Assembly: GCF_020089865.1 (NCBI RefSeq) | Contig: NZ_JAIRBM010000002.1 | Span: 310,001-374,000, forward strand | DNA from: Microvirga puerhi | GTDB lineage: Bacteria; Pseudomonadota; Alphaproteobacteria; Rhizobiales; Beijerinckiaceae | Reading direction: 5' to 3' | Length of the DNA stretch: 64,000 nt | Part shown: in pieces, positions 19,648 to 28,020 of the stretch | Numbering within the stretch: the stretch's first letter is position 1 | Layout: every line of letters begins with the position of its first letter | Made by a program: the position numbers and the translations under genes | Notes under the pieces: generated by a model | Database searches by the model: none | What the model was told of the DNA's origin: nothing | What the model saw: only the letters and a program-made list of their open reading frames with translations

Positions 19648-20412
19648 ATGTCGACACTCATGAACAAGACAGCCATCGTAACGGGAGCGAGTTCCGGGAT
19701 TGGCCGGGCGACCGCGCGGCTTTTCGCGCGGGAAGGCGCCAAGGTCGTCGTGACTGCACGCCGTGTCGATGAACTCGATCGGCTGGTCGACGAGATCGAG
19801 ACTGCCGGGGGACAAGCCGTTGCGGTGCCGGGTGATGTGCGCGACGACGCGTTGGCGAAAAGGCTCGTCGAAACCGCTGTCGATCGTTTCGGCGGTCTCG
19901 ACATTGCCTTCAACAATGCCGGCACGAACGGCGAAATGGGCCCGACGACCGGCCTCTCGCTGGACGGATGGAACGAGGCACTTGCGGTCAATCTCACGGC
20001 GGCGTTCCTCGGCGCCAAGCATCAGATCCCGGCCATGCTGGAGCGCGGCAGCGGCTCCGTGATCTTCACCTCGACCTTCGTGGGCCATACGGCCGGAATG
20101 CCGGGTGTTGCGGCCTATGCGGCGAGCAAGGCGGGGCTGATCGGCCTGACCCAAGCGCTCGCGGTGGAGTTCGGGCCGCAGCGCATTCGGGTGAACGCCT
20201 TGCTTCCGGGCGGGACTGATACGCCCATGGCCGAAGCCTGGGTTCCGACGCCGGAGGCGAAGGCGTTCGTGGATGGGCTCCATGCCCTCAAGCGCCGGGC
20301 GCGGCCGGAGGAAATCGCCCGGTCGGCGCTCTATCTCGCATCGGATGCATCGAGCTTCACGACCGGCACGGCGCTCCTCGCCGATGGGGGCGTGTCGATC
20401 AACCGGACTTGA
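19648..20412 (+). CDS. SDR family NAD(P)-dependent oxidoreductase
   Basis: 254 residues, classical short-chain dehydrogenase. It shows the cofactor motif TGASSGIG (about 13-20), the NNAG structural motif, the catalytic YAASK (Tyr-X3-Lys), and a C-terminal substrate-binding region ending in DGGVSIN. Arginines after the first strand (TARR) suggest NADP(H) preference, which is inferred. I chose the ATG at 19648, which has AAGAAAGGG upstream, over an in-frame start at 19459 that would add 63 unrelated residues. Substrate is unknown. It converges with the GFA-family gene. Confidence 0.92.
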   Translation: MSTLMNKTAIVTGASSGIGRATARLFAREGAKVVVTARRVDELDRLVDEIETAGGQAVAVPGDVRDDALAKRLVETAVDRFGGLDIAFNNAGTNGEMGPTTGLSLDGWNEALAVNLTAAFLGAKHQIPAMLERGSGSVIFTSTFVGHTAGMPGVAAYAASKAGLIGLTQALAVEFGPQRIRVNALLPGGTDTPMAEAWVPTPEAKAFVDGLHALKRRARPEEIARSALYLASDASSFTTGTALLADGGVSINRT

Positions 20413-20430
20413 GGGACGGTTGGCGCGGCG

Positions 20431-20898
20431 TCAATCGTGATCGGGGTGCTGGTATGAGGTCATGGCCGCCAGCTCCTCCGGCGTCGCCCCATCCTCCGTG
20501 CGTTCTCCCGGCAGGGTGTGAAGAGACGCGAAGGCAGGCAGCTTGCTCTCGATGCCATATTGGACCTCGGGCTTGATCCGTGCCGGATCGTCAAGGCTGC
20601 CGATGGATACGTTGACGCGCTGGCCGCGCAGATAGCGATAGGTGAGCGGCGTTCCGCAATCCCGGCAGAAGCCGCGCTCGGCTGCGGCCGAACTGCGGAA
20701 CATGCCGGGCTCGCCTTTCGTCCACACGAGATCCTGCATCGGAAGCCCCGTGAGCGCGGCGAAGTAATTGCCGAAAGCCTTCTGGCACATGCGGCAATGG
20801 CAGATGCTGGCATGGGTCGGCTCGGAGCGCAGCGCATAGCGTACTGCCCCGCACTGACAGCCACCGGTCATGACGGAAGGATGTTGAGGCTCGGTCAC
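20431..20898 (-). CDS. GFA (glutathione-dependent formaldehyde-activating) family protein
   Basis: 155 residues. The zinc-binding cysteine pattern of the GFA/CENP-V family is clear: GGCQCGAVRY, CHCRMCQKAFG and FCRDCGTPL. Some members were described as formaldehyde-glutathione condensing enzymes, but the function of most is unproved, so only the fold and zinc sites are secure here. I chose the GTG at 20898 because AAGGAG lies six bases before it; a longer frame from 20949 lacks a ribosome site. Confidence 0.85.
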   Translation of the reverse strand: MTEPQHPSVMTGGCQCGAVRYALRSEPTHASICHCRMCQKAFGNYFAALTGLPMQDLVWTKGEPGMFRSSAAAERGFCRDCGTPLTYRYLRGQRVNVSIGSLDDPARIKPEVQYGIESKLPAFASLHTLPGERTEDGATPEELAAMTSYQHPDHD

Positions 20899-21268
20899 TC
20901 GTATCTCCTTGACGGTCCGGGAACGGACGGGGCCGTCCCGCTCATCCATGATGGCGCATCGCAGCCTGAAGTCCCTCCGCGGTCAAGCTCCTTGTCGTGG
21001 CGAGGAGTTGCTGGGCTGCCACGTAATCCTGCGGGGTGACTAGGCTGTGCTTCCCTGAATAGGCAGATGGTCGCCAATGTCACGCTTCCTCGCTTAATGT
21101 GCCGCGATCCTCTAAGGACGCGTCATTTCAGATGACGCAACACAGGCCACCCGACTGCGTGTCCGGCCTGGAGCGCTGTGCCGGTATCCGGTGCGTGCTT
21201 GATTGGACGCGGAGAAAGGCAGCCGGAGAGCGCTCACCGAGTTGAGCGGGCCAGAGGTCGGCGCAGCA
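20899..21268. other. Intergenic region between GFA gene and icd
   Basis: About 370 bases upstream of the GFA gene and downstream of icd. A 7-bp inverted repeat, GCGTCAT and ATGACGC with a five-base centre, lies at 21120-21138 and has no adjacent T-tract, so it is more like an operator than a terminator. No coding frame with a ribosome site was seen. Confidence 0.4.
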
Positions 21269-21295
21269 AAAAGCCCGGCGCGGGGCCGGGCTTTT
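21269..21295 (-). terminator. Intrinsic terminator of icd
   Basis: A perfect 11-pair stem, AAAAGCCCGGC and GCCGGGCTTTT, around a five-base loop. On the minus strand it follows the icd stop by about 60 bases and ends in a U-run. Confidence 0.92.
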
Positions 21296-21355
21296 CAGGA
21301 GTTGTCCTGTCGCGTCTCCTCACAGGATCCGCTGTGAAGAGGCAGGGCGTTTGTC

Positions 21356-22570
21356 TTACGCAGCCATGGCCTTCTTCAGGTTCTCGTCGATCTTGTCGAG
21401 GAAGCCGGTGGTGGAGAGCCACTTCTGCTCGGCGCCGACCAGGAGAGCCAGATCCTTGGTCATGTAGCCCGCTTCGACCGTATCGACGCAGACCTTCTCG
21501 AGGGTCGTCGCGAACTTGGCGAGTTCCGCATTGTTGTCGAGCTTCGCGCGATGAGCGAGGCCGCGGGTCCAGGCGAAGATCGAGGCGATGGAGTTCGTCG
21601 AGGTCTCCTTGCCCTTCTGATGCTCGCGATAGTGACGGGTCACCGTGCCGTGAGCGGCCTCGGCCTCGACGGTCTTGCCGTCCGGCGTCATCAGCACGGA
21701 GGTCATGAGACCCAGCGAGCCGAAGCCCTGCGCCACGGTGTCGGACTGCACGTCTCCGTCATAGTTCTTACAGGCCCAGACATAGCCGCCCGACCACTTG
21801 AGGGCCGAGGCCACCATGTCGTCGATGAGACGATGCTCGTAGGTGATGCCGGCAGCGTCGAACTTCGCCTTGAACTCGTTGTCGTATACTTCCTGGAAGA
21901 TGTCCTTGAACCGGCCGTCATAGGCCTTGAGGATGGTGTTCTTCGTGGAGAGATAGACCGGGTACTTCCGGTTCAGGCCATAGTTCATCGAAGCGCGGGC
22001 GAAGTCGCGGATCGAGTCGTCGAGGTTGTACATCGCCATGGCGACGCCGGCATCCGGGAACTTGAACACTTCCTTCTCGATGACCGTGCCGTCCTCGCCT
22101 TCGAACTTGATCGTCAGGCGGCCCTTGCCGGGCACCTTGAAGTCGGTTGCCTTGTACTGGTCGCCGAAGGCGTGACGGCCGACGATGATCGGCTGGGTCC
22201 AGCCGGGAACCAGGCGCGGAACGTTCTTGCAGATGATCGGCTCGCGGAAGATCACGCCGCCGAGGATGTTGCGGATCGTGCCGTTCGGCGACTTCCACAT
22301 GTCCTTGAGGTTGAATTCCTTCACGCGGGCTTCGTCCGGCGTGATCGTGGCGCACTTGACGCCGACGCCATACTTCTTGATCGCCTCGGCGGCTTCCACG
22401 GTGACCTTGTCGTTGGTCGCGTCGCGATGCTCGATGCCCAGGTCGTAGTATTTGAGGTCGATGTCGAGATAGGGGTGGATCAGCTTGTCTTTGATGAAGT
22501 GCCAAATGATACGGGTCATCTCGTCGCCGTCGAGTTCGACGACTGGATTGGCAACCTTGATCTTCGCCAT
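21356..22570 (-). CDS. icd: NADP-dependent isocitrate dehydrogenase (eukaryotic-type)
   Basis: 404 residues. It converts isocitrate to 2-oxoglutarate and CO2 in the TCA cycle, producing NADPH. The sequence is the homodimeric subfamily shared by alphaproteobacteria and eukaryotes rather than the E. coli type: [13 protein letters not shown] at the start, [23 protein letters not shown] (substrate serine region), [20 protein letters not shown] and [15 protein letters not shown]. Length is normal. It is a single-gene transcript with its own strong terminator. Confidence 0.98.
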   Translation of the reverse strand: MAKIKVANPVVELDGDEMTRIIWHFIKDKLIHPYLDIDLKYYDLGIEHRDATNDKVTVEAAEAIKKYGVGVKCATITPDEARVKEFNLKDMWKSPNGTIRNILGGVIFREPIICKNVPRLVPGWTQPIIVGRHAFGDQYKATDFKVPGKGRLTIKFEGEDGTVIEKEVFKFPDAGVAMAMYNLDDSIRDFARASMNYGLNRKYPVYLSTKNTILKAYDGRFKDIFQEVYDNEFKAKFDAAGITYEHRLIDDMVASALKWSGGYVWACKNYDGDVQSDTVAQGFGSLGLMTSVLMTPDGKTVEAEAAHGTVTRHYREHQKGKETSTNSIASIFAWTRGLAHRAKLDNNAELAKFATTLEKVCVDTVEAGYMTKDLALLVGAEQKWLSTTGFLDKIDENLKKAMAA

Positions 22571-22682
22571 GATCTCACCTTGCGCTGAAAGCTTTGAGGA
22601 TCGCCTGCCGGACGGCAGGCTTCGTGGCGCGGGCTATAGCGCGACTGGGCTCCAGGGGGAAGGGTCGACTTTCGGCCGGTCG

Positions 22683-23066
22683 TCAGGGCCGGGCTGCACG
22701 TGCGCGCGATTTCTGAGGTTCCACGCAGGGTGTCGCACTGAATAGTGAGTTGGCCGTCGCCGCCTTGTTGCGCAGGGCGTCATCGGTTCGCGGGTTCCGG
22801 ATGAGGGCGCCCGTCGCCTTCAGGAAGGCCTTGTCGCAGGAGCAGGCATTGCGCCCGCGGTGCTCGTAGCAGAGGTCATGCGCCCGGCATGCCGCGTCCA
22901 GGGCATCGACGGGACTCTCCCGGTTCTCGTCGCCCAAACCGCACCAATGGCCATGAAAGAGCGGGGGAGGAGCTTCAGGCGCAACGCTCCGGGCCGGGGC
23001 TGCGGAGACCGTTCCGGCACAGAGTAGGGAGCTGAGAGCCGCCGAGAGGCACAGGAGCCGGCGCAT
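22683..23066 (-). CDS. Secreted phospholipase A2-like protein
   Basis: 127 residues with a signal peptide (about 1-23). The mature part shows a PLA2-type pattern: WCGLGDEN (like the calcium loop), PVDALDAACRAHDLCYE with the His-Asp of the HDxCY active site, and further cysteines in NACSCDKAFL. In phospholipases A2 the His/Asp pair activates water against the sn-2 ester of phospholipids. Whether this small version is active is not known. I chose the ATG at 23066 because the signal peptide begins there and GGAG precedes it; a longer frame from 23216 adds an unlikely leader. Confidence 0.7.
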   Translation of the reverse strand: MRRLLCLSAALSSLLCAGTVSAAPARSVAPEAPPPLFHGHWCGLGDENRESPVDALDAACRAHDLCYEHRGRNACSCDKAFLKATGALIRNPRTDDALRNKAATANSLFSATPCVEPQKSRARAARP

Positions 23067-23317
23067 GAAGAGGGTCTCCGTTGAGAAATTCATGGAATGA
23101 GCCGAGGCGACCGAGAAATGGCCAAGATGGGCGAAAGTTCCTGAGGATGCCCGAAATGTCGCGGCCCGTGCGCTGTCGCACCGCCGCCGAACCTCGGCTG
23201 TTATGAATTTGTGCACAGCCCGAGGCGTGACCTAACGTAATATCGCTTGACTTCTGAGATGATATTTTATTTTGAAACATCTCGGCTGTAACTGAACTTC
23301 ACAATGGGGAGCTGACA

Positions 23318-23611
23318 ATGCGTCTTGCCATCATCACCGCCATGGGCGCCACCGCGCTGCTTCTGGGAGCCTGCCAGTCCACGGAGCAGTCCATGGCCAA
23401 TGCTCAGAACGTCTGCGTCGAATCGGGCCTGAAGCCTGGTACGCGCGCCTATGAGCGCTGCACCAACGCCAATTTCCGCAACAATGTCGCCCAGTCGAAC
23501 CAGGCCGCTCAGCAGGTCGCTGTCGGTACCGCGGTCGGCGTCATCGGCGGCGCTGCCGTCGGCGCGGCTGCTGCCCGTCCACACTACTATTGTGGCTGGG
23601 GCTGCTGGTAA
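23318..23611 (+). CDS. Small glycine-rich lipoprotein
   Basis: 97 residues with a lipoprotein signal peptide and lipobox LLGAC (lipidated Cys19). The mature part has two cysteines in a helical stretch, then a hydrophobic Gly/Ala-rich segment (about 67-87) resembling glycine-zipper outer-membrane proteins, and ends HYYCGWGCW. Probably an outer-membrane lipoprotein; its specific role is unknown. The upstream 250 bases are AT-rich. A terminator follows. Confidence 0.75.
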   Translation: MRLAIITAMGATALLLGACQSTEQSMANAQNVCVESGLKPGTRAYERCTNANFRNNVAQSNQAAQQVAVGTAVGVIGGAAVGAAAARPHYYCGWGCW

Positions 23612-23658
23612 GCGGCACGTTCCGAGATCGGGGCCCGTCTCGGCGGGTCCTCGTTTCG

Positions 23659-23692
23659 ACCTCTCCAGGGCCATGCTCTCGGGGAGGTTTTT
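23659..23692 (+). terminator. Probable terminator after small lipoprotein
   Basis: An eight-pair stem, ACCTCTCC and GGGGAGGT (one G-U pair), with a 14-base loop, followed by TTTTTATTTT. Confidence 0.65.
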
Positions 23693-23807
23693 ATTTTGGC
23701 GCTCTGCCGTGTAAACCGGGACAATCGTCACCGGCTTGGCGCGGCGCCTGCATCGCGGTTTTGGCAAGCAGATCGCCCGTCGGCCCTTTTGCACTATTCA
23801 AGCCGCC

Positions 23808-24542
23808 ATGCTCCATCCCATCATCATCCTCGTGGAACCGCAGCTCGCCGAGAATATCGGTATGGTGGCCCGCGCCATGGCGAATTTCGGCCTCTCCGAC
23901 TTGCGGCTCGTGTCCCCACGCAACGGCTGGCCGAAGAAGGGGGCCCATTCCGCAGCGTCTGGCGCGACACATGTCCTGGAAGGGGCGAAGCTCTACGACA
24001 CCGCGCGCGAAGCAATCGCGGATCTCAACTACGTCTTCGCGACCACGGCCCGCGAACGCGGACAGATGAAGCGGGTCTTCGGGCCGGAGCCCGCGATGGC
24101 CGAGGCGCATGCGCGGATCGCGAGCGGGCAGGGGGTCGGAATCCTGTTCGGACGTGAACGGACGGGGCTCGAGAACGACGAGATCTCCCTTGCCGACGCC
24201 ATCGTGACCTTTCCGGTCGATCCGAAATTCTCCTCGCTCAATCTGGCGCAGGCGGTGCTCCTCATGTCCTATGAATGGCAGCGGCGCGCCACGGGAGGTG
24301 CATTGCCATTCGGCAGCGAGCAATCGACCCCGCCTGCGCCAAGAGAAATGCTGGTGTCATTCTTCGACTACATCGAGAGCGAACTCGATGCGGTGAATTT
24401 TTATCCCGAAGACAAGAAACCGATCATGGCGCGCAATATGCGCGACATCTTCCATCGCCTCCAACTGTCGGAGCAGGACGTTCGCACCCTGCGTGGAGCG
24501 ATTCGAGCGATTGCGGAAGGTCGCCGCTTGAGAAACCGTTAA
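23808..24542 (+). CDS. trmJ: tRNA (cytidine/uridine-2'-O-)-methyltransferase TrmJ family (SPOUT)
   Basis: 244 residues. A SPOUT-class enzyme that uses S-adenosylmethionine to 2'-O-methylate the tRNA anticodon-loop position 32. Motifs: PIIILVEPQLAENIG (N-terminal motif 1), RAMANFGLSDLRLV, GVGILFGRERTGLENDE (motif 2) and FSSLNLAQAVLLMSYEW (motif 3, the knot). A short C-terminal helical extension matches TrmJ rather than TrmL. I chose the ATG at 23808, which begins with the conserved strand; an in-frame ATG at 23736 is in the likely leader. Confidence 0.9.
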   Translation: MLHPIIILVEPQLAENIGMVARAMANFGLSDLRLVSPRNGWPKKGAHSAASGATHVLEGAKLYDTAREAIADLNYVFATTARERGQMKRVFGPEPAMAEAHARIASGQGVGILFGRERTGLENDEISLADAIVTFPVDPKFSSLNLAQAVLLMSYEWQRRATGGALPFGSEQSTPPAPREMLVSFFDYIESELDAVNFYPEDKKPIMARNMRDIFHRLQLSEQDVRTLRGAIRAIAEGRRLRNR

Positions 24543-24601
24543 AGTTCCTATGTTTTGATGGGACCAGCGAAGTTCTCGCCCACGGATCATCCCAGAGACG
24601 C

Positions 24602-25804
24602 ATGATGCGCCGCTCCCTTGCCGCCTTCCTTCTCGCCTGCTCTTGCCTTATCGCTCCTGCTGCAATCGCCGCATCTCCGCCGAAACAGCCGGAGCAGGGA
24701 CCGGGCGGGACGGACTATCCCGTATCGCAGGTGGCGAAGCGCGTCGTCGGGACGGCGAGTGCCGCTACTTTCGTGTTTCATGGATCGGAACCGGCGGCGG
24801 CGCCGCGTCCCGTCGTGGTCTTCCTCCATTCCTGGGGCGCTACGAATCCCGGCGCCTATGGTGGCTGGCTCGATCATCTCGCGCGAAAGGGATATCTGGT
24901 TCTCTATCCCCGTTTCCAGGACGTAAACCGTACCCGGCCCGCCGACGCCTCGGGGCAGGCGGGAAATCTGGTCAAGGCGACGTTGGAGGCGCTCGCCTCC
25001 GATCCGGCCGCGCGACCGGACCTGAACAAGGTCGCCTATATCGGCCACCTGGCCGGAGTGCCGATCGCGTTCAATCTCGCGGCAGCCGGCAAGGATGAAG
25101 GTTTGCCCGTGCCAAAGCTGATCTTCGGCGTCATGCCCGGTGGCATCGCCTCCGACGCCAAGGCGCGTGGGATCCTCCTGTCCGATCTCTCGAGCCTCGA
25201 TCCGTCGACCGTCATCATCACGTTGAGTGGAGATCGGGATTATCTTCCGACCGACCGGGCCGCACGCCGGCTTTTGAAGGAGACCGAAACCGTTCCGGCC
25301 GGCCGCAAGCTGTTCATGCGTGCCACCTCGGACGATCATGGGTATCCGGCGCTGACGGCGACCCTTGCCTCGCCGGGATCTCCCAACGCCGAGTACGATG
25401 CCGCCACGATCAAGATCCCGCCGGATCCGCCGCGGGATCCGAAGCAGAAGAATACGTGGCGCTGGAGCGCCGATATGGCGCTGACCGGCGAGCAGACGAT
25501 CCTGACCGCCCAACTCGGGAACAATCCGACCGACACCCTGGATTATCTGGCGTTCTGGAAGACCTTCGACATGGCGGCGGATGCTGCCTTCGCCGGGCGC
25601 GATGCGGTCGTATTGGCACGGGATCCCAAGTTCATAGACATGGGCACCTGGAGCGATGGGTGGCCGGTGCGTCGTCTGTCCGCTCAGCTGCCGAAGAGCC
25701 AGGCGGACGAGGAAAAGCCGGAGAAAGGGCCGCGCCGCAAGCTCAATCTCGGTCCATCCGACACGCGCCAGAGCCTGTCCGATTTTCTGGGCGGCAAGTC
25801 ATAG
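24602..25804 (+). CDS. Exported alpha/beta-hydrolase-fold protein lacking the nucleophile serine
   Basis: 400 residues with a signal peptide (about 1-25). The hydrolase fold is suggested by VVVFLHSWGATNPGAYGGW (oxyanion strand and loop), a GHLAG elbow, the strand leading to GDRDYL (acid), and DDHGYPAL (His). The elbow should read GHSxG but codon 150 is CTG (Leu), so the nucleophile is missing and no other GxSxG is present. It may have a non-hydrolytic role or use another residue. It ends 12 bases before the murI start and may share its transcript. The start has two ATGs in a row (24602, 24605). Confidence 0.75.
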   Translation: MMRRSLAAFLLACSCLIAPAAIAASPPKQPEQGPGGTDYPVSQVAKRVVGTASAATFVFHGSEPAAAPRPVVVFLHSWGATNPGAYGGWLDHLARKGYLVLYPRFQDVNRTRPADASGQAGNLVKATLEALASDPAARPDLNKVAYIGHLAGVPIAFNLAAAGKDEGLPVPKLIFGVMPGGIASDAKARGILLSDLSSLDPSTVIITLSGDRDYLPTDRAARRLLKETETVPAGRKLFMRATSDDHGYPALTATLASPGSPNAEYDAATIKIPPDPPRDPKQKNTWRWSADMALTGEQTILTAQLGNNPTDTLDYLAFWKTFDMAADAAFAGRDAVVLARDPKFIDMGTWSDGWPVRRLSAQLPKSQADEEKPEKGPRRKLNLGPSDTRQSLSDFLGGKS

Positions 25805-25816
25805 GGGCAGGCTGCG

Positions 25817-26686
25817 ATGCTGGTCGATCTTCTCGCCGGAACGGCCTATAACCCCGCCGCCATGCCGGCTCCCGTCCCAACCATTCTGGTGTTCGATTCA
25901 GGCCTCGGAGGGCTGACGGTCTTTTCCGAAGTCCTCAAAGCGCGCCCCGATGCACGCTATCTCTACGCGGCGGATGATGCGGCGTTTCCCTATGGCCGAC
26001 TGTCCGAGGAATCCCTGGTCGCCCGCGTGCTCGCTGTCATGGAGCGGCTCGTCGATCTTTACGATCCCGATCTCGTCGTGATCGCCTGCAATACCGCCTC
26101 GACGCTGGTGCTGCCGCATTTGCGCGAACGCTTCCCCATTCCTTTCGTCGGCACTGTTCCCGCCATCAAGCCCGCCGCGCAGAACACGCAGAGCGGTCTC
26201 GTGACGGTGCTGGCGACACCCGGCACGGTAGCGAGAGACTATACTCGTGACTTGGTTCAGGCCTATGCCGCTGGGTGTCGTGTCAATCTCGTCGGCTCGA
26301 CGATGCTCGCAAAATATGCCGAAGCCGAGCTCGAAGGTCGTCCCGTACCGGACGCAGACTTGGCGGCGGAGCTTCGACCTTGTTTTGTGGAGGAGGGCGA
26401 AGGGCGCACGGATGTGGTCGTTCTCGCCTGCACACATTATCCGCTGCTTCTTCCTCGCCTGCGAACCCTCGCGCCATGGCCCGTCACCTGGATCGATCCG
26501 GCACCGGCCATCGCCAAGCGGGTCGTGCACCTTATCGGTGGTCCCGTGCCGGGGCATGAAGAGGGAGAGGACGAGGCCATCGCGGTTTTCACGGCAGGAA
26601 CGGGCATCGGCGCGCCGCTTCGGAGGGCTCTCCTGGCCCGCGGTCTGCTACGGACCGCCATCGAGGCCATACCACTCAGCCTGTGA
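25817..26686 (+). CDS. murI: Glutamate racemase
   Basis: 289 residues from this start. It makes D-glutamate for peptidoglycan by moving a proton between two cysteines. Both are visible: VIACNTAST (about 95) and VLACTHYPLL (about 205). The N-terminal VFDSGLGGLTV and the YAADDAAFPYG region are typical. An ATG at 25862 would begin closer to the conserved core (274 residues) but has no ribosome site; the ATG at 25817 has GGGGCAGG before it, so I keep the longer form with some doubt. It lies directly after the hydrolase-fold gene. Confidence 0.93.
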   Translation: MLVDLLAGTAYNPAAMPAPVPTILVFDSGLGGLTVFSEVLKARPDARYLYAADDAAFPYGRLSEESLVARVLAVMERLVDLYDPDLVVIACNTASTLVLPHLRERFPIPFVGTVPAIKPAAQNTQSGLVTVLATPGTVARDYTRDLVQAYAAGCRVNLVGSTMLAKYAEAELEGRPVPDADLAAELRPCFVEEGEGRTDVVVLACTHYPLLLPRLRTLAPWPVTWIDPAPAIAKRVVHLIGGPVPGHEEGEDEAIAVFTAGTGIGAPLRRALLARGLLRTAIEAIPLSL

Positions 26687-26825
26687 AGGCGTGACGTCTT
26701 AGCTCCCAATCACCTCGCCACGACCTATCTATCTCTGTAGCCGTGCACGAAAGCGTGTATGCGGAGAACCTGTTGCGGCTGACGGCGTCACCCTAACTTC
26801 ATGACGAAGGAATGTGGGAGCTGCC

Positions 26826-28019
26826 ATGGTCCACGAAGTGCCGAAGGCCAAGCGAGGTCATCAGTTTCTGCTCGTCGCGATCATCGTTCTCATCGCGATG
26901 GGCAGCGCCTGGGCGATCTGGAGATGGCGGAGCGAGGCGGCACAGGAGGCTGCGGCTGCGAGCCGGCAGCAGCAGGCAGCGGCACCGGTTCCGATCCAGG
27001 CCGCGCCCGTCGAAGCAAGCAACGTTCCGATCTATCTGAACAGCCTCGGATCGGTTCAGGCCCTCAACACCGTGACTGTTCGCAGCCGCGTGGACGGCCA
27101 GATCGATAAGATCGCTTTTCAGGAAGGGCAGATGGTCAAGGAAGGGGATCTGCTCCTGCAGATCGACCCGCGGCCGTTTCAAGCGGCGCTGGACCAAGCG
27201 GTCGCCAAGAAAGCCCAGGACGAGGCTCAGCTTGTCAGCGCCAAGGCCGATCTGGTGCGAACGCAGCAGCTCCTGACCCGGGACTTCGCCTCCAGGCAGC
27301 AATTCGATGCGCAGCAGGCGACCGTCAATGCCTTGGTGGCGCAGATTCAGGCTGACCAGGCGGCCATCGACAACGCCAAGACGCAGCTCGATTATACAAC
27401 CATTCGCGCGCCGATCGCCGGGCGGACCGGATTCCGGCAGGTCGACCAGGGCAATATCGTGCATGCCGCGGACACGAACGGAATCGTGCAGATCGTTCAG
27501 ATCTCGCCGATCACGGTCGTCTTCACAGCGCCCGAGGCGGACTTGGCGTCGATCAACAAGGAGCAGACCGAGGCTCCCTTGAAGGTCTGGGCGATGTCAT
27601 CGAATGCCAAGAATACCCTCGCTGAAGGCGCGCTGACCTTGGTGAACAACCAAGTCGATGCTGCGACGGGAACCATTCGGCTCAAGGCCCAATTCGACAA
27701 CAAGAATCTCGTCCTTTGGCCCGGCATGTCGGTGGATACTCGTCTTCTGCTACGGACTCTCCAGGGCGTTGCTGCCGTTCCGAATACCGCCGTGCAGCGC
27801 GGGCCGCAGGGGCTTTACGTTTATGTGGTCAGGCCGGACCAGACGGTGGAGATGCGGCCCGTCGAGGTCGGCGTCATCACCAAGGACAAAGCTGTTGTCG
27901 ATAAGGGTCTGACGGTGGGTGAGAGCGTCGTGATCGCGGGACATTATCGACTGCAGCCCGGAGCGAAGGTTCAGGTGGCCGGCGACAGTACCCAGCGTGT
28001 CGCGACCGGGGAGAAGTAA
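26826..28019 (+). CDS. RND efflux periplasmic adaptor subunit (MdtA/AcrA family)
   Basis: 397 residues. A periplasmic adaptor that links an RND pump to an outer-membrane channel. An N-terminal membrane anchor (about 14-34) is followed by a barrel-sandwich half (TVRSRVDGQIDKIAF), a coiled-coil hairpin rich in Ala/Gln (about 115-185), the second half (TTIRAPIAGRTG) and a beta-barrel domain with a C-terminal PNTAVQ strand. I chose the ATG at 26826 with TGGGAG five bases upstream rather than the GTG at 26814. The stop is one base before the pump gene, so the pair is an operon. No outer-membrane channel gene is present. Confidence 0.9.
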   Translation: MVHEVPKAKRGHQFLLVAIIVLIAMGSAWAIWRWRSEAAQEAAAASRQQQAAAPVPIQAAPVEASNVPIYLNSLGSVQALNTVTVRSRVDGQIDKIAFQEGQMVKEGDLLLQIDPRPFQAALDQAVAKKAQDEAQLVSAKADLVRTQQLLTRDFASRQQFDAQQATVNALVAQIQADQAAIDNAKTQLDYTTIRAPIAGRTGFRQVDQGNIVHAADTNGIVQIVQISPITVVFTAPEADLASINKEQTEAPLKVWAMSSNAKNTLAEGALTLVNNQVDAATGTIRLKAQFDNKNLVLWPGMSVDTRLLLRTLQGVAAVPNTAVQRGPQGLYVYVVRPDQTVEMRPVEVGVITKDKAVVDKGLTVGESVVIAGHYRLQPGAKVQVAGDSTQRVATGEK

Positions 28020-28020
28020 T

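Noticed and set aside
23247-23275. TTGACT near AT-rich sequence as promoter of the small lipoprotein
   Set aside because: No -10 element at proper spacing could be fixed; too weak to list.
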